Assembly: GCF_023898315.1 (NCBI RefSeq)
Contig: NC_064616.1
Coordinates: 708,565,389 to 708,629,388, forward strand
Source of the DNA: Schistocerca nitens
Lineage: Eukaryota; Arthropoda; Insecta; Orthoptera; Acrididae
Length of the DNA: 64,000 nt
Direction of reading: 5' to 3'
Below, piece after piece: positions 11,415 through 21,370 of this stretch. Below the pieces are notes generated by a model that saw only the letters and a program-made list of their open reading frames with translations, was not told where the DNA came from and ran no database searches. Each line of letters begins with the position of its first letter. Positions within the stretch are counted from its first letter, which is position 1. The position numbers and the translations under genes are program-made.

Positions 11415-11817
11415 AACATTTCTTTTTTTTTTTTGGTCGGTTGGCACTGTTTGCTCTTCTCTCTTTTACGAATATGTCTGCTTGCACGTCAAGCACAATC
11501 TCCGCAAGATGGTGGACAGAAGGATGGGCAGAACCATTCAGTTGAGAATGGAAAGATCCACAACTGTTGGTGGTACGGTTAAAGGTGGGTGAGTGTTCGG
11601 CCTAGATAGTTGGCGGAAACAAAGCTTTGGGGGATATATACGTGGCAAAAGCGTAGTCGGTAAATTTAAATATTGCAGGCGTCTGTTTCTACACGTGCTC
11701 CCCGTCTTCCCACACCCAGTCATCAGGATGACTCCCAAGACATCATCAGTGAAATTCTACATCACCTCATCTGAAAGGCAGCCCGAATACGTTTTCGTCA
11801 GTCCACAAAGACTTACC
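11415..11817 (-). pseudogene. MULE-domain transposase-like gene, C-terminal piece
   Basis: Minus-strand translation shows FGLPF, then after two or three stops KFTDYAFATYI, FPPTI, RTTNSCGSFHSQLN and a final HHLAEIVLDVQADIFVKERR. From memory this order (GLPFL...DEV, FPPxxWA, RTTNxCExFHxxxN, ...Q...Y) is the C-terminal half of the MULE/FLYWCH-type proteins common in insect genomes. Stops after GLPFR and before AEHSP show it is dead. It is separated from the catalytic piece (12422-12749) by a palindromic SINE-like cluster at 11818-12421. A poly-A run on the coding strand lies just downstream (11409-11420). Confidence 0.7.
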
Positions 11818-12160
11818 AATACGATACTGTAATGCCTATGTTTTTCCAAATTACGATGCAATGTATCTTTGGACATGCATGCATGTCCAACGGAAGAGGC
11901 ACTGCGGCGACTACAGCCGTTATGAAATACATTAAATATATTAGCAACTGCGAATATGGACAACAATCAGCATTTTACTTGATCTTCGCCCGGTGTCGGC
12001 GGATAAACACGATATTGCAATGCCTGTGTTATTCCGAATTACGATGCAATGTTCTTTCGGACATGTATGTTATTCCGAAGGAACATTGCATCGTAATTCG
12101 GAATAACACAGGCACTGCAATGTCTTATTTATCCGCCGACACCGGGCAAAGCGACTTTCA
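11818..12160. repeat. Palindromic SINE-like repeat with a long hairpin
   Basis: Bases 11984-12060 and about 12077-12151 are inverted copies (~75 bases each, a handful of differences) around a 16-base loop: each arm contains CCGGTGTCGGCGGATAAA and ATTCCGAATTACGATGCAAT. The adjacent 11826-11890 is a third, more diverged copy of the 'attacgatgcaatgt' unit with the local palindrome GGACATGCATGCATGTCC. The segment 'tagcaactgcgaatatggacaac' at 11941-11963 is the reverse complement of the tail of the SINE at 12252-12421, so this looks like two or more SINE copies inserted head to head. Confidence 0.7.
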
Positions 12161-12251
12161 AGTAAAATCAAAAATGTCTTGGCTGTACGGGAATATACAT
12201 AATGGATATACGAATACAGATTGAACACACATGGTTAACGACATATAGAAG

Positions 12252-12421
12252 TTTGGAACTGGCCGTGAGTCGTGCACGGATAGCCATATGGTAAGCCGAA
12301 AGCTCACGATAAGCGAGAAATCCGGGTTCGAGTCCCGGTCCGCCACAAATTTCCACTGACGTCATTCCATTCTACAGCTGATGGTTGTCCATATTCGCAA
12401 TTGCGAATACATTTAATGTAA
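12252..12421 (+). mobile_element. tRNA-derived SINE, fourth family
   Basis: Box A-like GGATAGCCATATGGTAAG, anticodon-stem-like 'ctcacgataagcgag' and a perfect box B (GGTTCGAGTCC at about 12328-12338) form a clear tRNA head, followed by 'caaatttcca' and a tail ending 'ttgcgaatacatttaatgta'. It abuts the MULE-domain piece. Not a functional tRNA: the acceptor stem does not pair and the body continues as a SINE. Confidence 0.75.
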
Positions 12422-12749
12422 GAATGAAAAAGGTGCAGCCGACAGTCCCTGTTACGTAAATCTGGCCAAACGCTGTTCACTGCTTCATGAATGGTAATGT
12501 CAAAATCGATGAAAACCTCTTTCGGCTGGATGTCGTAGCCATGAGAATTTTGACATGCTGTAACGCTGTCGTGTATGAACATGTATGTTTATCAGGCAGG
12601 GCGACGAATACAAGTGTTACGTAGACACTGCCTTTGAAACTGTGAATGGTGAACAGTTGTGTGGAGTACCGTGGGCAACTCTTTAACGTACCATCCACAT
12701 ATATCTGCGACACCTCACTCAGTACCTTCAAATTAGTAGGTGTTGAAAA
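12422..12749 (-). pseudogene. MULE-domain transposase-like gene, catalytic piece
   Basis: On the minus strand the frame begins at the mariner insertion and reads SVFSTPTNLKVLSEV then QIYVDGTLKSCPRYSTQLF and FVALPDK, matching the start of the MULE transposase domain (first catalytic Asp in VDGT). After one frameshift near 12550-12580 the continuation gives VFIDFDITIHEAVNSVWPD (second acidic region) and CRLHLFHS (the C..H-type motif that follows it). The frame then enters the SINE at 12421. The preceding coding piece is at 15782-15926, across the mariner-type element; joining them at the TA target site keeps the reading frame sensible. Confidence 0.8.
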
Positions 12750-13042
12750 TACAGAGGGGTCCAAAAAATGTATCCACTGTTTAAAAGTCCATAACTGGCA
12801 AACTAATTGACGGAGTTGTCTCATCTTTGGTAGTGTAATAGTTTGTACTTCCGGAAATCGCCACACAAGCGTTGTATTGCGTTGTTTTGTTCTGTCAGAT
12901 GACAAACGGAAGATAGTCAGTGTTTTGTTCTTAGTTGCACCTAGTTACTCGAGTAAACATGGCTGGCGCAAGGCTTACATTCGATGAAAGGAAGTCAGTT
13001 TTGAAGTGGTGTTTTAAGTACGAGAACATTAATGAGGTTCAA

Positions 13043-14443
13043 AATGGTTCAAATGGCTCTGAGCACTATGGGACTTAACTTCTGTCATTAGTCCCCTAGA
13101 ACTTACAAGGGAACCTCCCCATCGCACCCCCCTCAGATTTCGTTATAAATTGGCACAGTGCATAGGCCTTGAAAAACTGAACACAGATCAATCGAGAAAA
13201 CAGGAAGAAGTTGTATGGAACTATGAAAAACAAGCAAAATATACAAACTAAGTAGTCCATGCGTAAGATATGCCACATTAAGGACAACATGAGTTAAGGA
13301 GCGCCGTGGTCCCGTGGTTAGCGTGAGCAGCTGCTGAAGGAGAGGTCCTTGGTTCAAGTCTTCCCTCGAATGAAAATTTTACTTTCTTTATTTTCGCAAA
13401 GTTGTGATCTGTCCGTTCGTTCATTGACGTCTCTGTTCACTGTAATAAGTTTAGTGTCTGTGTTTTGCGACCGCACCTCAAACCCGTGCGATTAGTAGAC
13501 GGAAGGACGTACCTCTCAGATGGGAAAACACGTCTGATATATTCTATACGACACTGGTGACGGCATGTGCTTCACATGACAGGAATATGTTGTCGACCCA
13601 CCTAACTTGTACACTTTGCGAATGGGTAAAAAGATTCTTCTACCTTGCCCGATTTAGGTTTTCTTGTGGATGTGATAATCACTCCCAAAAAAGTGTCACA
13701 TAAACTGCAACAAATGTATGCAACAGTTTCACAGTCGCACAGTTTTCCCTGTGCTCTGTCAAAACATATGTTTTTAACGTTTTCAAATTTTTCCGTGTGT
13801 AGACCGTCAAATCCTGCGTATGTCCCAGCAAATCTGAACATGTCCTGGAATTTTGGAGAGCGAAGTTGATTATGTGTGAGTGCCTGAACTTTGATAATTC
13901 ACGCACGATCACGTAAACAATACTGCTCTGTGTACCTGTGCAGCTTCGCAAAATCATAGAATCACAGACACTAAACTTATTACAGTGAACAGAGACGTCA
14001 ATGAACGAACGGACAGATCACAACTTAGCGAAAATAAAATTTTCACTCGAGGGAAGACTTGAACCAAGGACCTTTCCTTCCGTAGCTGCTCACGCTAATC
14101 ACGGGACCACGGCGCTCCTAAGCTCACGCTATCCTTAATGTTGCATATCTTACGCATGGACTACTTAGTTTGTATATTTTGCATATTTTTTCATAGTTCC
14201 ATACAACTTCTTCCTGTTTTCTCGATTGATCTGTGTTCAGTTTTTCAAGGCCTGTCCACTGTGCCAACTTATAATTAAATCTGAGGGGGGTGCGATGGGG
14301 AGGTTCCCTTGTTAGAACTACTTAAACCTAACTAACCTAAGGACAGCACACACATCCATGCCCGAGGCAGGATTAGAACCTGCGACCGTAGCTGTCGCGC
14401 GGTTCCGGACTGTAGCGCCTAGAACCGCTCGGCCACCACGCAG
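13043..14443 (-). mobile_element. tRNA-derived SINE split by a foldback element
   Basis: SINE parts are 13043-13105 (3' side) and 14312-14443 (5' side with box B and the end 'ggccaccacgcag'). The 16-base duplication CATTAATGAGGTTCAA at 13027-13042 and 14444-14459 is perfect. The intervening 13106-14311 is foldback copy B. Confidence 0.92.
13106..14311. mobile_element. Foldback DNA element, CAAGGGAACC termini, copy B
   Basis: Arms of about 370 bases (13106-13475 and 13940-14311) are inverted copies, each with the tRNA-like segment (about 13302-13375 and 14044-14120). TTA is duplicated at 13103-13105 and 14312-14314; the SINE target sequence is known from many copies, so the 3-bp duplication is certain. 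The centre (13476-13940) matches the centre of copy A and encodes nothing recognisable. Confidence 0.88.
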
Positions 14444-14561
14444 CATTAATGAGGTTCAACGGCAATGGCGAAATGAGTATCAAACAGAGCCACCGACACG
14501 TTTAACGATTCGTCGCATTCGAGACAAATTTGAAGCCGAAGGCTGTGTTAAAGATGTACAC

Positions 14562-15048
14562 TGTTGTGAATTGGCAGGTGCCAATTCACGGGCTTTGGAG
14601 GAAGCCGAAAGGCACGCGTTTAAGCTCACGCTGGGTGGCGTGAGGTCTGGAACAGGTAAAGTAATTATACTATCAAGAAAAGTACGTAGCTGCTGGAATA
14701 CTTAACTTTAATCCATAATTGGTGAACATCGGTCTGACTGTACATGCATCCCAAGATAAATAACAAATGATAATGGCGCCTTGCTAGGTCGTAGAAAATG
14801 ACGTAGCTGAAGGCTATGCTAACTATCGTCTCGGCAAATGAGAGCGTAATTTGTCAGTGAACCATCGCTAGCAAAGTCGGCTGTACAACTGGGGCGAGTG
14901 CTAGGAAGTCTGTCTAGACCTGCCGTGTGGCGGCGCTCGGTCTGCAATCACTGATAGTGGCGACACGCGGGTCCGACGTATACTAACGGACCGCGGCCGA
15001 TTTAAAGGCTACCACCTAGCAAGTGTGGTGTCTGGCGGTGACACCACA
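14562..15048 (+). mobile_element. Solo LTR (family shared with 31.5 kb)
   Basis: Begins TGTTGTGAATTGGC and ends GTGACACCACA, with 5-bp flanks TACAC (14557-14561) and TTCAC (15049-15053), one mismatch. A copy of the same 490-base sequence lies in reverse at 31486-31977 with its own perfect duplication. No internal retroelement sequence is attached, so it is the product of LTR-LTR recombination. Confidence 0.85.
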
Positions 15049-15781
15049 TTCACAAACAACGATCTGGACGACCTGTAAAGTAACAAGTCCAGCTAACTCC
15101 CGTCGTGTGTTACAACAATTCACTCGATCACCACAGAAGTCTGTGAGACAGTGTGCCCGTGAAACTGGAGTGAATTTGCCAGGAGTAAATGTGTGGTGTG
15201 GGTTGTCTTACCGGGGCTTGATTGGGCCATTCTTCTTTGACGGCACAGTTACCGGTGAGATGTACCTTCAGAAGCTTCAGACATCCATTTTACCTGCCAT
15301 CCGAGACTTGTATGGAGACGGAAGAGTTTATTTTCAACGAGATGGTGCCCTAGCCCACTACCAAACCGTGTTAGGGCGTATCTCAACGAAAATCTACCAG
15401 GAAGATGGATAGGCCGTAGAGGTGCTGTCGAGTATCCATCACGTTCACCAGACCTAACTCCTCTGGACTTTTACCTGTGGCGAACACAAAGGGACGTCAT
15501 TTATCGACAAAAGCCACGCACATTTGATGAACTTCGAGAATCCATCGTACATTCATTTGCAAACATCCAACTGAACACGTTGCAGTCAGTAGCTCGTGCT
15601 GCAGTTCGGCGGCATCGTTTGTGTGTGGATGTTAATGGTGACCATTTCGAACACCTACAGTGATATCTTTAAGTTGAACTGTAAGCTACACTTTCACCAA
15701 AAATGAGACAACTCGGTCAATTAGTTTTCAAGTTATGGACTTTAAAACAGTGGATATATTTTTTTTTTGGGCCCCTCTGTA

Positions 15782-15926
15782 TAATGCGTTGATCACATCG
15801 ACGTTCATCATCAAAAGGTATTCGTCACGACTCGCCTTCAGGGTGTGGAGATTAATATTGTCGTGCGTTTCTTGTTTGCTACGGGAAAACTTGGGGTGAA
15901 CAGCATATCGTACACAATGTACAAGG
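15782..15926 (-). pseudogene. MULE-domain transposase-like gene, upstream piece
   Basis: One open minus-strand frame crosses the whole piece: VRYAVHPKFSRSKQ, then INLHTLKASRDEYLL and NVDVINAL up to the mariner TA target. It leads directly into SVFSTPTNLKVL on the other side of the element at 12749, as expected for the region before the catalytic VDGT. The upstream side is cut by mariner derivative copy B at 15927, and no N-terminal FLYWCH zinc finger or start codon could be found beyond it. Confidence 0.65.
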
Positions 15927-16465
15927 GCTATTCGGAAAGTAAGTTCCGATCGGTCGTGAAATGGAAAAATCTAATGAAGTTTTGCACAGACGCGTCTGCA
16001 CTACGCGCGTCGATCGCGGCACGTCGCATTTTTCGGTTCTGAATACTCAGTGAGAACATAAAGATGCCTAGAACAATAGCGTCTCCCTCCAAGTATGAGG
16101 GCCTGGTGAGATATTTCGCCTGATATTATGCAGCCCATATAACATAACTGTCGTGCGTTTCATTCTTCAGGACAGTTCTCGGCTGCACTCCGCAGGGGCA
16201 GTGAAGATGCTCTTGCAGCCTTTTCGATGGAAAGTGTTTTATCACCCACAACACAGCCGTAATTGGCCCGTCCTGAGTTTCATCTCTGCTCATACGAACC
16301 GCAGGCTATGAAGGCAACGTCTTGGCACAGGCAACGAACTGTAGACGGGCATAGAGAATTGGTGGAAAGCACAGGCAGCTGCCTTCTGTCATGAGAGTAT
16401 CGGGAAGTTGGTACATCACTACGACAAAGGTCTAAGTCGGAGCGGCGACTATGTAGAAAAGTAAT
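15927..16465 (+). mobile_element. Mariner-derived non-autonomous element, copy B
   Basis: Left terminus CAAGGGCTATTCGGAAAG follows TA at 15925-15926. The body runs colinear with copies A and C to the GDYVEK terminus (about 16443-16463), then stops without the right inverted repeat, so the right end was lost. The same transposase remnant and missing catalytic regions as the other copies. Confidence 0.78.
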
Positions 16466-16521
16466 CATTATATAACAAATTCGATAGCAGGAATACCATA
16501 ATGAATTAAAAGAATTCTAAA

Positions 16522-16711
16522 GCCGGCCGCTGTGGTCGAGTGGTTCTAGGAGCTTCAGTCCGGAACCACGCTGCTGCTACGGTCGCAGGTTCGAATCCTG
16601 CCTCGGGCATGGATGTGTGTGATGTCTTTAGGTTAGTTAGGTTCAAGTAGTTCTAAATCTAGGGGACTGATAACCTCAGATGTCAAGTGCCACAGTGCTT
16701 AGAGCCATTCG
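16522..16711 (+). mobile_element. tRNA-derived SINE (Schistocerca-type)
   Basis: Forward full-length copy: box A TGGTCGAGTGG, box B GGTTCGAATCC, 3' end 'agagccattcg'. The 12-base duplication AAGAATTCTAAA flanks it at 16510-16521 and 16712-16723. Confidence 0.93.
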
Positions 16712-16997
16712 AAGAATTCTAAAACTGGACTAACGGAAATAACACAACGATTATCTGGCCAAGAAGTTGCAAAAACCCGAAGGTTGGTTTGAACACCACA
16801 GTGCTTCACTAGACATGGTCCTGCTGGAGATTACATGTCCTTGCCTTCCTCCGACCCATGAAACTACTTGCCTTGCCAGTTATAGGCAGACCTACAGGTA
16901 AAAATTGACACCCAATTACGATTAAGTCGGAATTTTTCACATTAACAAACACTGCCGGAGACGAAGAAAGTGATAAGTGACAAATAAAAGCGTTATA

Positions 16998-17111
16998 TCG
17001 GGCATGGATGTGTGTGATGTCCTTAGGTTAGTTAGGTTTAAGTAGTTCTAAGTTCTAGGGGACTGATGACCAAAGAAGTTAAGTTCCATAGTGCTCAGAG
17101 CCATTTTTTTG
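16998..17111 (+). mobile_element. SINE, 5'-truncated
   Basis: Starts at 'tcgggcatgg', just after where box B should be, and keeps the whole 3' body and a short T tail. The 12-base duplication AAAAGCGTTATA (16986-16997, 17112-17123) shows it inserted in truncated form, as in incomplete target-primed reverse transcription. Confidence 0.9.
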
Positions 17112-17283
17112 AAAAGCGTTATAATTAACTAGCGACTGTACACTAGACATTCACGCCTGCAAATTGGCTCCTTACGACCTAGCCACAGAGCTATCCTTTT
17201 CTTTAAATCTGAATGTCTTTCACTGTGATAAAATGCAATGAACTTAAGATTTGCAGATGCAAAGCTTAACCAATAACAAGATA

Positions 17284-17481
17284 TCAAAAGATGGTTCAAA
17301 TGGCTCTAAGCACTATGGGACTTAACATCTGGGGTCATCAGTCCCTTAGACTTAGAACTACTTAAACCTAACTAACCTAAGGATATCACAAGCATCCATG
17401 CCCGAGGCATGATTCGAACCAGCGACCGTAGCAGCAGCGCGGTTCCGGACTGAAGCGCCTAGAACAGCTTGGCCGCAGTGA
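17284..17481 (-). mobile_element. tRNA-derived SINE (Schistocerca-type)
   Basis: Reverse copy with box B mutated (gattcgaaccagc). Duplication AACAAGATA at 17275-17283 and 17482-17490. Confidence 0.88.
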
Positions 17482-17645
17482 AACAAGATACCCTTCAAAT
17501 TGTTTACATTAAGCAAGTAAATTAAAGAAGTCATAATTTCGTCATACATTTATAAAAAAGGAAAATCAATCACGAGATAACTGATGCTTAATGTTCTCCA
17601 CAGTTACCCTAATGTCCTCCATAGTTACCCTAATGAAACGCAGTA

Positions 17646-17845
17646 GTCGGCTGTTGTGGCAAAGCGGTTCTAGGCGCTTCAGTCCGGAACCGAACGCCTG
17701 TTACGGTCACAGGTTAGAATCCTACCTCGGGCATGGTTGTGTGTGATGTTCTTAGGTTAGTTAGGTTTAAGTAGTTTCTAAGTCTAGGGGACTGATGACC
17801 TCAGATGTTAAGTCCCATAGTGCTTAGAGCCATTAGAACCATTTT
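17646..17845 (+). mobile_element. tRNA-derived SINE (Schistocerca-type)
   Basis: Forward copy; box A TGGCAAAGCGG, box B with one change (GGTTAGAATCC). Flanks GAAACGCAGTA (17635-17645) and GAAAGGCAGTA (17846-17856) are an 11-base duplication with one mismatch. Confidence 0.9.
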
Positions 17846-18253
17846 GAAAGGCAGTAAAAAGATAAACAACACAATGTTATCGTTGGAAAAATAAAAAAAA
17901 TATAACATTCCCATGAACGTTCTACCTGTTCTGCATTACCTCCACTATATTTCTCTATGAAAATTATAGCACAAAGAAGAAAACATGTGACTAAATGAAC
18001 TTACGAAGATGTACTATTAAGTACACTGCATTACAAGAGTAATCAGGATAACATAATTGTATAGAACCGCTGACTGAAAGTTCAGCAACATGCACTATCC
18101 GACCAATTGTACCCGTACACCCCTATGCAATGATGTCTTGTCAACTAGGTGTCATGAGACGTGGATCCGCCAGTATAAAAAGAGGCAGGTAGTATTGTGT
18201 TGTCAGTAGAGAAGCAGGAACAGTAGAATAAGTCGGTCGCGAGAGCTCAGTTA

Positions 18254-18455
18254 AAAAAAATGGTTCAAATGGCTGTGAGCACTATGGGACTCAACTGCTG
18301 TGGTCATCAGTCTCCTAGAACTTATAACTACTTAAACCTAACTAACCTAAGGACATTACACACATCAATGCCCGAGGCAGGATCCGAACCTGCGACCGTA
18401 GCAGTCGCACGGTTCCGGACTGCGCGCCTAGAACCGCGAGACCACCGCAGCCGGC
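18254..18455 (-). mobile_element. tRNA-derived SINE (Schistocerca-type)
   Basis: Reverse full-length copy with a poly-A stretch at its 3' end (18254-18260) and a perfect 11-base duplication GAGCTCAGTTA at 18243-18253 and 18456-18466. Confidence 0.93.
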
Positions 18456-18471
18456 GAGCTCAGTTACTTCG

Positions 18472-19262
18472 CATGTTCTACATCTACATATATACTCCGC
18501 AACCCAATGTATGGTGCAACCGTATGGTGTGTGGCGGAGGGTACCTTGTTACTACTACTAGTCGTTTCCTTTCCTGTTCCAATATAAAATGGAGCGAAGG
18601 AGAAACAACTGTCTATATGAATTCGAACGAGGCCTAATTTCTATTACCTTCTCTTCGCTGTTTCTGCGAAATTTACATTGGCGTCAGCAGAATCCTTCTT
18701 CCGTCAGTTGCAAATGCCTGTTCTCTAAATTTTCTCAATAGTGTTTCGCCAAAAAAACGTCGTATTCCCTCTAGGAATTCCCATCTGAATTAACAAATGG
18801 TTCAAATGGCTCTGAGCACTATGGGACTTAGTTTCTGAGGTCATCAGTCCCCTAGAACTTAGAACTACTTAAACCTAATTAACCAAAGGACATCACACAC
18901 ATCCATGCCCGAGGCAGGATTTGAACCTGCGACCGTAGCGGTCGCACGGTTCCAGATTGTAGAGCCTAGAACCGCTCGGCCACGTCGGCCGGCTCTGAAT
19001 TAACAAAGCAAGTGTTCTACGCGCGGTCTCCTTTGCAGATGAGTTACACTTTCCTAAAAGTCTCCCAATAAACCGAGGTCGATCACTCACCTTCTCAGCT
19101 ATCGCCTTTACGTACTCGTTCCATTTGATATCGCCTAGATATTTAATCTGGTTGACTGCGTCGGGCAGCACACCACTAATATTGTATTCGAGCACTACAG
19201 GGTTGTTCTTCCAACTCGTCTGTATTAACTTATATTTTTCTATATTTAGAGCAAGGTGCCGA
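18472..19262 (-). mobile_element. CR1/Jockey-like LINE, 3' end fragment
   Basis: The left end 'ctacatctacatatatactccgc' is the reverse of the (ATGTAG)n-type 3' tail of this LINE. On the minus strand the frame retains NIEKYKLIQTSWKN, IKYLGDIKWNEYVK and RFIGRLLGKCNSSAK (about 19040-19260), the region after the catalytic block in CR1/Jockey-type reverse transcriptases, followed downstream by the C-terminal tail. It is split by the SINE at 18798-18993 and 5'-truncated. Confidence 0.78.
18798..18993 (-). mobile_element. tRNA-derived SINE (Schistocerca-type)
   Basis: Reverse full-length copy inside the LINE end. The 14-base duplication TCTGAATTAACAAA is perfect at 18784-18797 and 18994-19007. Confidence 0.93.
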
Positions 19263-19264
19263 TC

Positions 19265-19440
19265 ATTACGTAAACCTAAACGTAAATTCCGTCCACAGGC
19301 CTTGGCAGGCCCATCGGTACCGACCGACCACCGTGTCATCCTCCTCCAATAGAGTCACTGGATGCAGTGTGGAGGGACGTGGGGTCAGCAAGCAGCACTC
19401 CCAACCACTGTCAGTTTTCGTAACTTAGAGCCGCTACTAT
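19265..19440 (-). mobile_element. SINE tail, probably third family
   Basis: Minus-strand sequence with 'ggatgacacggtggtcggtcggtaccgatgggcctgcc' order of landmarks and 'cagtggttgggagtgctgct' recalls the 3' half of a common locust SINE. It directly abuts the LINE fragment, whose apparent open frame runs into it by chance. Confidence 0.5.
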
Positions 19441-20465
19441 TCTTAAATATTTGTCAACAATATGGCAGTCGATGAGCATCTCCTGTTATTCTTATCACAA
19501 TTAAAACTATTTTCGTCTTAAAGAAAGGTAACAAACTCAGAAGTCATCACTAAAATATTGACCAATCACTCAATTTTACACTTAACTTTCTGCTGAAAAG
19601 ATAATTGCTTGCATTTCGTAATAGCTCATTTCATTGTAAAGTCGACTCCATATTAATGTCCACTATTTTGTGTCTGGATACTATTGATCAGATAGTTTAT
19701 AAAGGCTCCACGTGTTACTGTTATCGTTTCTAAGCCTCATGAGGAAGAACTGAGGAGGATACGGATATGTTTATGCAGACTCTTTATCCAAGCGGATTGT
19801 ATGCGAGTCCATGAGGAAACAACAGCGGTCGCCGGTGGGTCTTGCCAACAAGTTGCCGTCAACCACAATCGGGACATGGGGCCAGATGTCAGGTGAAAGT
19901 GCACATCCATAATGACATACGGTTAGGCAGTGTCCTGCTGAAATGTAGTACAGCGATATTTAGCTCTAAAGCCCTCTGATGCAGTGGTTTCCGTTCAGTT
20001 CGTTGTCAATATATAGAAATCGAGATCGCATTTTCGTTTTAATGGTACCCCAAAGCACTCCATCCGCTCAGCGATGCTGTGTCCTGCACTGCTGTACGTG
20101 GCGTTTAACACGTACGCTGCCATCATTGTGTGACAGGATGAAATGGGATAATATTTTTCCAGTCAACATGTCAGCGAAGTCGTTCAGTGTCCGCTGCAGT
20201 CTGCGGTAATTGTGATTTCCGGACAATGGAAGCTGACGTAATGCTTTGCTTACTACAAATCCCGCCAGCTGCGGATGACATCAAATAGACACTGCGGGCA
20301 GCTTAGCGTCCGCTGCAGTGCACCAAGGTCGAAGTAGTCCTGTAGATTATCTTTTATGGCATATAATTGTAGACCTATATCACTGACGTTGATCTGTTGC
20401 GCCATTATTATGATCGAGTATTATGATCCTTTTGGAGAACAAAGTTCTCCTCTGTAGGAAATAAC
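19441..20465. other. Intergenic sequence, nothing recognised
   Basis: No element could be assigned. The GC-balanced part 19840-20330 may be old transposon sequence, but neither termini nor motifs were found. Confidence 0.35.
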
Positions 20466-20469
20466 ATGG

Positions 20470-21370
20470 ATTTTCAAACAGAGATCTCGTGGAATTCATC
20501 TATCACTTTACATCTATGAGATCCAAGGGTAGTAGATAGCGGCGTCAAGGTTGACATTGTGTTCCTTGCCTTTCTGAAGGCATTCGATACTGTTTCGCGC
20601 TGGCGCTTCGTGAACAAAATAGGGGCTTAAGTGTTATCGGACCATCTTTGTGACTAGATTCAACACCTCTTAACGTATAGAACGTAACTCTTAACTTCTA
20701 TAGGAATAAAAACGAAACATGTAAAAGTAACTTTCGGGTACCACAAGAGAGTGTTGTTAGGGTCGGTACTGCTCCAGTCATATACAAACGACCTGCTGGG
20801 CAGCATCGGAAAATCCATGTGGATATTCAGGGACGATCCTGTTGTCCATAGCAAAATTGCAATTCCAGGATATTGTAGTGAAATGCAGGAATTTCTGTAG
20901 AGCATCGAGGCTTGATGTACGGAATGGCAGTTGTCTCTCAACGTAAATAAATTTAACATATGGTGCATTAATAGTCAGAAAGACAAATTATTGTTATATT
21001 AAACTATCCTGGATAAATCAGTGAAAGTAATAACAGTGGTAAAACATCTAGAAGTAACCGTCTAGATCGATACAAAGTGGAAACCCCACACAAACCGAGT
21101 AGCGCGAAAAGCAGATGCCTGGCTGAAGTTCATTGAGAGAATCGTAAAGAAATGCAATTCGTCCACTACAGAAGTAGCTAACAAAACACTCGTTCTATGG
21201 AGTCATGAGTACTGTTCGTCAGTCGAGGATCCTTATCGGGTTCTCTTAATAGAAGAGAGTGAGAAGGTACGACAAAGACCGGCGGTTTCGCCTCGAGTTC
21301 GTTCAATAAACGCAAAAAGTGTTACGGACATGCTTAACAAACTCAAGTAGCAGGCACTACAACAGTGTCG
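20470..21370 (+). mobile_element. Degenerate CR1/Jockey-like LINE fragment
   Basis: The plus strand keeps scattered reverse-transcriptase landmarks in order: VFLAFLKAFDTVSRW near 20555-20600 (the F/Y-D-x-x-KAFD block), a degraded PxGSVLxPLL region near 20740-20780 (LLGSVLLQSYTND), a degraded catalytic region near 20820-20850 and KCNSSTTEVANKT near 21150-21190. Many stops. Related to, but older than, the copies at 23.1 and 45.9 kb. Confidence 0.65.

Larger units (their letters stand above)
12959..15663 (+). pseudogene. DUF4817/Tc1-mariner transposase, broken by three insertions
   Basis: Start ATG at 12959 opens MAGARLTFDERKSVLKW, a helix-turn-helix of the DUF4817 type; coding pieces are 12959-13042, 14460-14561 (RLTIRRIRDKFEAEG) and 15054-15663. 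The last piece gives the second Asp region ([11 protein letters not shown]), then after a frameshift near 15375 the third (SRSPDLTPLDFYLW), ending HFEHLQ with stop at 15661-15663. Between [11 protein letters not shown] and VNVWCGL the region that should hold the first catalytic Asp is missing, so the copy was internally deleted even before the insertions. Function in life: cut-and-paste transposition at TA. Confidence 0.85.
12752..15779 (+). mobile_element. Tc1/mariner-superfamily element (DUF4817-type), nested
   Basis: Terminal inverted repeats CAGAGGGGTCC... and ...GGGCCCCTCTG are flanked by TA at 12750-12751 and 15780-15781; the repeats continue inward ('actgtttaaaagtccataac'). It inserted into a MULE-domain gene. 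Later insertions into it are a SINE (13043-14443) carrying foldback copy B, and a solo LTR (14562-15048). Without these it would be about 1.1 kb, shorter than an intact relative because part of the transposase is deleted. Confidence 0.9.

Noticed and set aside
18260..18637. 125-codon open frame
   Set aside because: Most of it is the antisense of a SINE read through into LINE sequence; the residues MPEAGSEPATVAVARF recur wherever this SINE occurs.
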